From positions 30,230,099 through 30,294,098 of the forward strand of contig CM065711.1 of NCBI GenBank assembly GCA_017654935.2: a stretch of 64,000 nucleotides of DNA, read 5' to 3'. A program made the translations under genes and the position numbers. Every line of letters begins with the position of its first letter. Position 1 is the first letter of the stretch. This document shows positions 55,170 through 64,000 of the stretch, in pieces. The notes beneath the pieces were generated by a model that saw only the letters and a program-made list of their open reading frames with translations, was not told the DNA's origin and ran no database searches. Origin of the DNA: Phymorhynchus buccinoides. Its lineage: Eukaryota > Mollusca > Gastropoda > Neogastropoda > Raphitomidae.

Positions 55170-57812
55170 ATGACAAAGACACACACGTTGAAAATGATAT
55201 TAATGGCACACAAAATGCAAGTGCACCTGTACGACCTAAATGGTCCCAAGAGAAAGTAAATGACTATGTTGATTTGCTTAACGACAACTCTATTAATTCA
55301 TTAGATAGTTTGCTAGATAATATTCTGTTGAATGAAATACTTATATCAGATGATTATATAAACGACCTTTATCATAACGTATGCAGCATACTGAAGTCTG
55401 CAGCAACTGATTCTGGCATTTTAAAAGATAAATTGCAAAGAAAAGGTAAACAAAGTAGGGTAACAAGACAGGCAGAGCATTGTGAGTGGTTTGATGCGGA
55501 TTGTGAGAGAAAACGAAAAGAGTTTTTTAATGCTAAGAATTTTGCTAGAAGCAGTAAAGATGAACCTGCGAAAGAAGCTAAAACTAAAGCTAGCAAAGAC
55601 TATAAAAGTCAATTATCAAAGTCATTCAGAAAGTTTCAGTCGCATCTGGTCAAAAAAATACGTAACTTAAAAAGTGCTGACCCTTCAGCTTTTTGGAAAT
55701 TATTAAATGGATCGACTCAAGATAAAAAACGAAACCTATAGCAAAATTACTTGTGATATGTTTTTTGAATATTTCAAACAGTTCAATGACAACACTGATA
55801 CGACTAATGCGACTGAACCTGATGATACTGATGATTTGCTCAATGACGAGGTTAATACTAGTTTTTTAAGCACACCATTTACTGAAATTGAAGTAAAAGA
55901 AGCAGTTAGTAAATTAAAAAATAATAAAGCATGCGGAATTGATCAAGTCATAAATGAATTTATTAAATCTGCTTCTCAAAAAATGTTAGGAATTTTTACA
56001 AAAAATTTCAATGTAGTATTGAAAAGTGGAAAAGTGCCCAATGAGTGGTCTATAGGTATTATTAAGCCCATGTATAAGAAAAAAGGTAGCACTGATAACC
56101 CTGATAATTACAGGGGCATCTCTCTTCTTAGTTATTTGGTAAGCTATTCACAAGTTTGCTAAATACCCGCCTGACTAACTTCTTAAATTTCAATAACATT
56201 TTGGGAAAAGAACAAGCAGGCTTCAGGAAAGGTTTGTCTGTTAATGATCATATTTTCACTTTACATGCAATTATAGATTTTTTTTTTTTAAAAAGAAGAA
56301 ATTATATTGTGTCTTTGTTGATTACGAAAAAGCTTTTGATTTTGTTAACCATGCACTTTTATGGCAAAAGATTATGAATATCAACGTTAGAGGAGACATA
56401 TTAAGAGTAGTCAAAAATTTGTATGCCAGAGCAAAGTCCTGTATTTCATGGAATGGTGATTTGTCCTCTTTTTATGAGTGCAACACTGGGGTAAGGCAAG
56501 GCGAAAATTTATCACCTCTTTTGTTTTCTATTTTTCTAAATGATATGAAGGAGTATATTGGAAATAAAACAGGTAAACTAGAATCCTTGAAGGTCAGTGC
56601 AAGGCAGATGCATGTAAACGAAACTGAAGTAGACAAGCTTTTTAATATGTTTCTGCTTTTGTATGCGGAAGACACAGTTATTTTAGCTGAATCCCCTGCC
56701 TCTTTACAAAATGCACTTGACGCTATGTATAGTTATTGTACTCACAACAAACTTACAGTAAATGTAGCTAAAACAAAAGTGGTTGTTTTTTCAAGGGGCA
56801 AAATAAGAAAAATTCCAGAATTTAGGTATAACAATTGTAAATTAGAAGTTACTTTCGATTTCCAGTATCTTGAATTAACATTTAATTATAACAATAAGTT
56901 TAAGTTAGCACAGAGGAAGTTGTACGATAAAGCTTCTAGAGCAATGTTTTCAGTACTGCATAAGTGCAGGAAGCTAATGTTACCTGTTGACGTACAGATT
57001 TATTTATTTGATAAAATGATAGCCCCTATTTTATTGTTTGGTTGTGAAGTTTGGTGTCCCCAATTATGCGACTTGGCAGCTAAAATGCAATTAAAGTATT
57101 ATAAATTAGTGCTGAGCTTAAACAAATCTACGCCTACGTATATGGTTCTAGGCGAGTTAGGTCGTTAACTATAGAGATCTCTGCAAAAAGTCGTATGTTG
57201 AATTTTTGGTTTAAACTTAGGGATGCTTCTAATGATGATAATCTTTCTAGTATCATGTATAGATTTCTTTTGAAGTTATATGTTTCTGGTGAGTATAAAG
57301 CTAATTTTCTTCAAACAGTACATACTACGTTAAATTCTTTGGGTTTCAGTGATCTTTGGCTTGGCCAGTATAATATTAATTTCAGTCAACATTCTTTCAA
57401 AAAACAAATAAATCGGCGTCTGCGTGACCAGTTTGTCCAGACCTGGCAGGCTGAGTTAAACACAAACAAACTTTACACAAACTACAGAATATTTAAAGAA
57501 AATTTTGTGTTAGAAAAATACTTGACCATTCTCCCTGAATACCAGGCCAAATGTATTCTCAAATTTAGAGTATTAAATCACAGGTTACCTATTCAGCAAG
57601 GACGTTTTCAGGGAATTGTTCATGGAGAGAGAATGTGCAATAAGTGTGAATCAAATGATCTGGGAGATGAATTTCATTTTGTTTTCAATTGTCATTTCTT
57701 TAGCAATAGCAGAAAACTATTGTTGAAGCCTTTTTATTACAAACACCCTAATACTATTAAGTTCAACAAACTGTTTACAACACGTAATAAGAAAACTAGC
57801 AAAATTTGTTAA
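55170..57812 (+). pseudogene. LINE ORF2 remnant: RT and C-terminal Cys/His domain, frame-broken
   Basis: Linker HCEWFDADCERKRKEFFNAK at about 55476. RT starts near 55870 with KLKNNKACGIDQVINEFIK, IIKPMYKKKGSTDNPDNYRG, GKEQAGFRKGLSVNDHIF, CNTGVRQGENLSPLLFSIFL and LLYAEDTVILAESPASLQ. The catalytic ADD is changed to AED. The C-terminal part has KMIAPILLFGCEVWCPQL, LNKSTPTYMVLGELGR and a CNKCESNDLGDEFHFVFNC (Cx2Cx9Hx4C) zinc-like motif. Breaks occur near 55740, 56150, 56375 and 57168. It reverse-transcribes RNA in intact relatives; this copy is dead. Confidence 0.88.
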
Positions 57813-57964
57813 AGTTATTATGCATAGCCACTGATTGTTCACATTTCATTGCTCTTTGTCTATTGTATCATTATGGATGTGCTTGTGCGTTTGTGTACGT
57901 ATGTGTGCGTATGTGTATGAGCATACGTGTGTATTTGTGCGCACATGTAGGTAAACATGTGTAT

Positions 57965-58072
<108 letters not shown>

Positions 58073-58948
58073 TGAATGTGCGTGTGCTGGTGTGCGCATT
58101 GCCTTTGTAAATTTAATATATTGTTTGGTTATATATTATTATGCCACTATTTCAATGCATTTCATGAGGATGTTTCGATCGCCTACCATGTGGGGGTCAT
58201 ACTGACATCAGTGTAACTGATATGTAAAAGGTTTGATTGTAGTGATGTGTGATATGACAATTTGGTATGTCGTGGTTTAGTTGGATGGGGTGTGACTGGA
58301 TATTGATCTATATTTTCTGTTTTTTCGTTTGTTTGTTTTTGTATGTTGTTGTTGTCGTCAAAGGTTTGTTTGTCCGTTTATTGTTTGTTCTATTTTACTT
58401 TTTCTTTTTTCATTGTTTATATATTTTTGTTTTTGTTTTTTTGTTTTTGTTTTTCCATGTACCCCCAAGGGGCTTTTTTGGAAATAAAAACCTTGAACCT
58501 TGATTCACAGAAGACAACAAAAGATCACCTTTGAGCAAGAGCTGTATGGTGTGCAGTCAACATGAACGTGTGACAGAAGATAGTGGTGGTTCACAGAAGG
58601 CAACAAATGAACACCTTTGAGCAAGAGCTGTATGGTGTGCAGTCAACATGAACGTGTGACAGAAGATGGTGGTTCACAGAAGAAAAAAGTACACCTTTGA
58701 GCAAGAGCTGTATCGTGTACAATCAACATGAACGTGTGACAGAAGATAGCGATTCACAGAAGACAACTAAAGATCACCTTTGAGCAAGAGCTGTATTGTG
58801 TGCAGTCAACATGAACATGTGACAGAAGATAGTGGTGGTTCACAGAAGAAAACTAATGAACGCCTTTGAGCAAGAGCTGTATTGTGTGCAGTCAACATGA
58901 ACATGTGTCAGAAGATAGTGGTTCACAGAAGAAAACTAATGAACACCT

Positions 58949-59278
58949 TTGAGCAAGAGCTGTATCGTGTGCAGTCAACATGAACGTGTGACAGAAGATA
59001 GTGGCTCACAGAAGAAAACAATTAACGCATTTATCAGCAAGGTGATGGACTCTACGTTCTGCCGTGATAAAATAAAATGCCTGATTGAATACGACCTTTT
59101 AAAACGGTGCGACGTTGTGGAACTGAAAGATGTGAAGAAGCTGGTAAGGAAAGGAGACAAAGACCAACTTCAGTTCTACGTCTCTCTTGAGGATCTTTTT
59201 AATCAATGCAAGAAGCTCATACTTTTTTATTTATTGAACTTTCCCCACATTATTTCACAAGAAAAAAAAAGCAAGTAA
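58949..59278 (+). CDS. Candidate exon of an unknown Cys-rich protein (low confidence)
   Basis: The last 86-bp repeat unit reads open into unique sequence: SKSCIVCSQHERVTEDSGSQ, then INAFISKVMDSTFCRDKIK, CLIEYDLLKRCDVVELKDV and KKLVRKGDKDQLQFYVSLED. A consensus donor (AAGCTG|gtaagg at about 59149) falls inside, so the true exon may stop there; beyond it LFNQCKKL still looks coding-like. There is no ATG in frame (it opens with TTG), so it would be an internal exon or a relic. Partial similarity to 59968-60122 suggests a duplicated exon pair. Function unknown. Confidence 0.35.
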   Translation: MSKSCIVCSQHERVTEDSGSQKKTINAFISKVMDSTFCRDKIKCLIEYDLLKRCDVVELKDVKKLVRKGDKDQLQFYVSLEDLFNQCKKLILFYLLNFPHIISQEKKSK

Positions 59279-59960
59279 GAGTCCAAAATCAAACAAATAC
59301 GTTAACAAGCGCGAAATCGCAAAAGTTTGTGGCACGCGGTCTATTTTTTACCACTCCAACCATGAGTCACCTCCCCTGGCTTTTCAATAATTTTAATCTG
59401 TAAACCAGAATGCTATCTCTGCACCATTTCGTAACTTTTTATATCTTTTGGAAAACATTTAAAACTATGTATCCTACTTATACTCATCAAAAGAAGCACC
59501 GCATACTCGTCGTGTCTGTTGTAGTGTCTGTATTACGTATGTTTATTATTTTGTACGCTTTTAAAATACATCATTTTAAAGAGCGGCCTCAATTTGAAGT
59601 GTAGCCTCGATTTGAAGTGCGACATTTTGTCAAAATGTGCGACAATTTTGGACCGACCGACCGACCGACCGACCGACCGACAAAGTGAGTTATAGGTTTG
59701 TGGCTTGAGCCACAAACAAAAAGACACACAAACAGACCAAGACGACAAACACAGTTACACACGACTATGCCGTAGAAGTCATTCAACAATGTCATCACAA
59801 AATCTTGAGCTAACAGTTTATCTAATCCCTGTATGTGGAGTAAATGAAACAAAGAGCTCAGCATTGCAAATTGTGAGTTCTAAGCTTTGGACACAAGAAG
59901 CGCATATTGCATGTGGTTGGACACGGTTGGTGGAAAAAGAAAGAAAGAAATTATATAGAA
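59279..59960. other. No gene; (GACC)n and MITE-end sequence
   Basis: (CCGA)n at 59652-59681. Inverted words gacattttgtcaaaatgtgc near 59620 suggest a MITE end. Confidence 0.4.
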
Positions 59961-59964
59961 CTGT

Positions 59965-60122
59965 CCAGAATCTATGTGAATGTCATGGAGAGATCGGATC
60001 ACAAGCTCTACGTCTCCCTTTGTGAGAACTGCCTGCTGAAAAAGTGCAAGATAAAAAAGAAAGGTGTGGTGGTGAATGAAGCCCATCCTGTCACAACGTT
60101 TCTCCACAAGAGGACAAGTTGA
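59965..60122 (+). CDS. Candidate terminal exon, Lys/Cys-rich (low confidence)
   Basis: Open stretch reading YVNVMERSDHKLYVSLCENC, LLKKCKIKKKGVVVNEAHPV and ending TTFLHKRTS before TGA at 60120-60122. The HKLYVSLCENCLLKKCK part parallels LQFYVSLEDLFNQCKK at about 59165. Acceptor-like ctgtccag precedes it. It could be a last exon or pseudogene copy of the candidate at 58949. No known domain recognised. Confidence 0.3.
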
Positions 60123-60186
60123 TCTAATTGACCTTCAGAGCCAGCTCGATCGGGACTACAGGTCAGAGTAAATCCAACCCCTGTCT

Positions 60187-60300
60187 GTCTGTCTGTCTAT
60201 GTATGTATGTATGTATGTATGTATGTATGTATGTATGTATGTATGTATGTATGTATGTATGTATGTATGTATGTATGTATGTATGTATGTATGTATGTAT
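60187..60300 (+). repeat. (TATG)n microsatellite
   Basis: (CTGT) then about 26 perfect ATGT units. Confidence 0.97.
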
Positions 60301-60632
60301 CACTCACTCGCTCACTCACTCACTCACTCACTTACTCGCTCACTCACTCACTCACTCACTCATTCACTCACTCACTCCACTCACTCACTCACTCACTCAC
60401 TCACTCACTCACTCACTTATTCATTCACTCACTCACTCACTCACTCACACTCACTCACTCACTCGCTCACTCACTCACTCACTCACTCACTCACTCACTC
60501 ACTCACTCACTCACTCACTCACTCACTCACTCACTCACTCACTCACTCACTCACTCACTCACTCACTCACTCACTCACTCACTCACTCACTCACTCACTC
60601 ACTCACTCACTCACTCACTCACTCACTCACTC
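60301..60632 (+). repeat. (CACT)n microsatellite, ~330 bp
   Basis: Perfect from about 60460 to 60630, interrupted before. A weaker copy recurs at 60716-60762. HSLT-repeat frames are artefacts. Confidence 0.97.
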
Positions 60633-60639
60633 TCTCCAT

Positions 60640-60805
60640 AACTGTCTCCATCTCACATTATCTGTTCTGTTTATCTCTCTCCTATACTTTTCTCTCTACC
60701 TAAATGTCTGTCTGTCACTCGCTCGCTCACTCACTCACTCGCTCGCTCACTCACTCACTCACTCTCTCTCTCCATCACTGTCTCCATCTTGCATTATCTG
60801 TTCTG

Positions 60806-60840
<35 letters not shown>

Positions 60841-61075
60841 TCTCTCTCTACCTAAATGTCTGTCTGTCTGTCACTCGCTCGCTCACTGTCTCTCCGTCAC
60901 TGTCTTCATCTCACACAATCTGTCTTTTCTACCCTACCCCCCCTCCTCCACACCTCTCTCTCTCTCTCTCTCCCCTCCCCCCTCTCCCTCACTCCCTCTC
61001 TCTCTCTCCCCCTCTCTCCCCCTCTCTCTCTTTCTTTGTCTCACTTCCTCCCCTCCCTCTCTCTTACATAAGCGT
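60640..61075 (+). repeat. Tandem duplicated CT/CACT block
   Basis: The phrase tctccatcactgtctccatc / ccataactgtctccatctca, a cattatctgttctg phrase, then ctacctaaatgtctgtctgt and cactcgctcgctcac recurs at about 60640-60740, 60770-60895 and 60895-60925: a ~130-bp higher-order unit. Confidence 0.8.
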
Positions 61076-61304
61076 CTCTACTATTTTCTTAGTTCGGGCA
61101 CATTAACCTTAATGAATGAATTTCACGATTTAGCTTGCTCATTAAGCCTAATGGTCAAACCACTATTGCCCATTAAGCTTCATGTCTATTGGGTACGACA
61201 TCTATAATGAAATATCATTTAATGGTCAAGTTTTTAAAATGAGATTCTGAGAGGATCTGTATTGATACAGACACAAAATATAAAAAGAAAGGCATGCAAT
61301 ATGA

Positions 61305-61448
61305 TAATAAAAAGTATTGTTTCCTTGCAGTTTCACACCAGTTTAATTAAACTCATTGTTTAGACATGGTAATTAATAATAATAATAAAAAGTATTGTTT
61401 CCTTGCAGTTTCACACCAGTTTAATTAAACTCATTGTTTAGACGTGGT
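61305..61448 (+). repeat. Two-copy ~79-bp tandem duplication
   Basis: aaaaagtattgtttccttgc, agtttcacaccagtttaatt, aaactcattgtttagac occurs twice in succession, separated by (AAT)n. Confidence 0.9.
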
Positions 61449-62642
61449 GAATCGACGCAGTGTTCTTTGAATTACTTTCTGATCAAAGCACCAAGTTTTG
61501 GGGAAAACCGTTTAGCTAGATACTGCATGTTATCATAATCTATAATCAATGACACGTGACAGTTAGTTAAATCCAGGGGTAAATTAATGAATAAACTGAA
61601 CCGCCAGTGGCCTCCCGGCAGACGACGCTGACGAAGGGAGCGAGATTCCCCGGAAAGTTCCGAGGTGAGCCTATAAGTTATTAGCTAGAGTGAAATTGTT
61701 TTAAAATTCTTCTTGTCAAAAAACCCCAAACAAACACTTTTTAAATTGATCGATATTAAACCTGTGTTATCCTAATAATGACTAAGATATTAGCTATATA
61801 TATTACAAATATATTAATTTATGCGAAAGACGGAGGAAGGAGACAACAAAAGGCAAGGAGTTAGAAAAGGTGGTGGTGGTGGTGGTGGTGAGGGGGTGGT
61901 TACCCCATAGTTAATACAATAACGGTTTATTAGTGAATACTTGAGTAGTGGTATTTGCCTATTACGCACGAAAGAAATCAATAGGATTTGTTCGGAAATA
62001 ATTGAGGGGAGTAATTGCATTGTGTGGGTGTTGTTATCTCGCCTAATTCGATCGGTCAATCAGTGGGAGGTTTACTCTACTATCAGGTTAGATCCCCAGC
62101 TCTCGCCTCGTGTGGTTTGAGTGGACTTACATCGCTTAGAACACCGTGCGTCATTTCTAAAATTGATGTAATTTATATTTCTACGTCACATTTTGGCAAG
62201 TTCTATCAGTTTTGTGGATACTGGCCACCCCTCATTTTTTCTATAAAAAAAAATGTTTGCAAGTCACTGACTCGCATTCTGCGGTTCCAAGCTTCTACGC
62301 CATGCCGCCATGGTTGCTAACGGTTTGACCATGTAAGTCGAGGTAATTAAACTCTAATTTTCAAGAAGTGCTCTCCCCTAGTGTTTTTTTCTTCTCCGAA
62401 AATCGTCTATTGACAAAGATAAAGAAGTTTCATAGTCATTAATGGATTTGTACGTTGTATCTCCAAAAGGTACTGCGGTCAAGTTTTCACCTTCTTGTTA
62501 AGAAACTATATTTTCCTCGCCTGAGTTGCTTCCCTTCCTTGCCATTGAAACACGTTGCACCTTCTGAAGTTTAGGAAAATGGGAGAGATGAAATGGTTGA
62601 AAAGAAAAGTGGATGAGTGGATCATGTGGGGCAGATTGATGT
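61449..62642. other. No gene recognised
   Basis: (GGT)n at 61870-61889. No splice-bounded coding block; single open frames of 80-100 codons have no supporting motif. Confidence 0.3.
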
Positions 62643-63224
62643 TTAAAGTTGGACCCTGACGGATGAGTTTTTTTTTTGCAAGAAACACGTCAAGATAACC
62701 AGAAATACAGCCTTTTGAAGGATCGGAACCCTCACTATGCTCTGGTTTACTAGAAATCAAACCATCAAAACGGCGAATCCTCCTTGGCGGAGATAGAAGC
62801 CATTTTGGACGGGGTGGGTGGAGGACACTCATTGTGGTTGAAGTTTTTTCTTTTTTTGTAGTGCAGTAAAAATAACAATTGAAGCTATTTCCTTTGTTGT
62901 GAGCGAAACTCTTTTTGGTAAACTGTATAACATTTAAAACAACATAATAAATAGAAGGCTTGTATTGTGAAAATGTCGTGCAAACGTTTTGGTCTAAGCT
63001 CAGGCGGCCATTAGAAAAGAGAAGGCGCATGCATGCCTTCTCTTTCACTGAAATAATCTGACTGCCAGCACATCAGCCAAGGAGGAATCGCCGATTTGAC
63101 GGTTTTGATTTCTAGGAAACCAGAGCAAAAGTGAGTGTTGCGATCCTCTGTAAAAAAGGTGTCTTTCTGGTGATCTTGACGTGTTTTTTTTGCAAAATCA
63201 CATCCGTCAGGGTGCCCCTTTAAA
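62643..63224 (-). repeat. Family F long-TIR MITE, copy 3 (inverted interior)
   Basis: Left tttaaagttggaccctgacg, right catccgtcagggtgcccctttaaa. Interior runs opposite to copies 1 and 2 (gtgagcgaaactc before ggcggccattagaaaa). Confidence 0.87.
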
Positions 63225-63357
63225 GACCCAGCATGTCACATGTCAAAATCACGGTTTTCACGTGTTTTCCCTCTTATAGCTAGTAAGGAATCTTAAAGAA
63301 ATATTCCTGGTATAAGAGGGAATGTGAACACGTGACACTGTGGGGTCTTTGAAGTCG
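63219..63357 (+). repeat. Family G MITE copy abutting family F
   Basis: TTTAAAGACCCAGCATGTCA at the left; cgtgacactgtggggtctttgaa at the right. It lacks the inner M element seen at 34595. Its left TTTAAA is the same bases as the right TTTAAA of the F copy. Confidence 0.85.
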
Positions 63358-63965
63358 AGTTCACCAAGGAACTTTCAAGAATAGTTCTTTTCAATGGAAA
63401 TACAGGGTCAGCTTTTGCTTTGTTCTCTTCCACTTTGTGACACAAGAAGAAGCAAGCGCCTTTATGCCTTGATGCCCTTATCATGACATAAGAAGTGCGG
63501 TGAACAGTCGTGCGGTTGCGAAGCAGAAAAAACAACAACATCATCGTGGTTTCTATCCGAGGCATAGCTCTAGGAACGCTTCAAGTGTTGGAGTTCTGAT
63601 TGTTGTTGTTGTTGTTGTTCTGATGGTCACTGACAATTTCACACACAAATCCGGGAAAGGTTTTTCTCGGTTGTTTCCAGTTTCCAGTCTTGCCTTTCTT
63701 GCTGCAGACTGAGTACTTCATCCTCTATCGTTGCTATATTGAACACTAATTTCCATCCATTTACATAAATAAACACATGCATTCAATAATAGCAGAAAAT
63801 AAAGGCAAGATGGAAAAAACGCAATGAACCAGGACTGTGACCAATGCTCCGCGGCATGTTGTGTGTCTGCATACATAGGGGTGTGGGTGGGGGTGGGGGG
63901 GTCATATTAGATTAATGGCCTTTATCATGACTGCGATTAAGGATGTCAACAAAAGATAGGGGGAA
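63358..63965. other. No gene recognised
   Basis: (GTT)n at 63601-63619 and a G-rich run at 63880-63900. No coding signal. Confidence 0.3.
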
Positions 63966-64000
63966 GACGGGGTAAAAGCCATGGGGCGAATAAGAAGCCC
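63966..64000 (+). repeat. Start of another family N foldback element, cut by the window edge
   Basis: gaagacggggtaaaagccat then gaataagaagccc matches the left arm at 52425 and 53590-53630. Confidence 0.8.

Noticed and set aside
60128..60855. Long HSLT- and MYVC-repeat open frames
   Set aside because: Direct translation of (CACT)n and (TATG)n; the same frame content appears in all three phases.

Overview
This is a eukaryotic, repeat-dominated genomic window from an animal. Split exons with GT-AG introns, piggyBac, DIRS-like and non-LTR elements, dozens of MITE-type hairpins and very long GA/CT, GT/CA and tetranucleotide arrays all point to an invertebrate. A marine gastropod mollusc is my best guess, but that is inference and no marker gene proves it. 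A 500-base N run (39151-39650) marks a scaffold gap.

The only host gene I can support strongly lies on the + strand between 830 and 36258. Eight exons (830-976, 6168-6317, 14717-14880, 17127-17286, 21442-21663, 24514-24852, 33878-34342, 36043-36258) have AG/GT borders, compatible phases and no stops. Together they give 621 codons of one protein that is open at both ends. I do not recognise the family securely; the C-terminal part of a large TRANK1-like (TPR/ankyrin) protein is a weak guess. A second, much weaker candidate coding region (58949-60122) sits at the right end of an 86-bp minisatellite whose unit resembles part of its first exon.

The introns are packed with mobile DNA. Intron 4 carries an apparently complete piggyBac-type transposon (17710-20317) with an intact transposase, 12-bp inverted ends and TTAA on both sides. 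Intron 6 carries a 6.1-kb DIRS-like element (27703-33832) with inverted terminal repeats and an internal complementary region that joins copies of both outer ends; its coding part is decayed. Four non-LTR retrotransposon copies or fragments occur (6731-7712, 8746-10750 on the minus strand, 17365-17650, 55168-58503). Tandem arrays include 71 bp x14 (4178-5170), 61 bp x5 (15935-16240), about 34 bp x20 (16446-17120), 47 bp x about 17 (26805-27660) and 86 bp (54360-59010).

At least eight interspersed MITE/SINE-like families recur in the window, several inserted into one another. Downstream of exon 8 the sequence is mostly simple repeats and transposon debris. This includes a nearly 2-kb polypurine tract (49245-51130), a probable 1093-bp solo LTR (52454-53546) inside a TA-flanked foldback element, and a 3.3-kb LINE inserted into the 86-bp minisatellite. 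Repeat copies between 39.6 and about 52 kb look unusually rich in small indels, which may reflect unpolished assembly. I saw no tRNA, rRNA or CRISPR locus.
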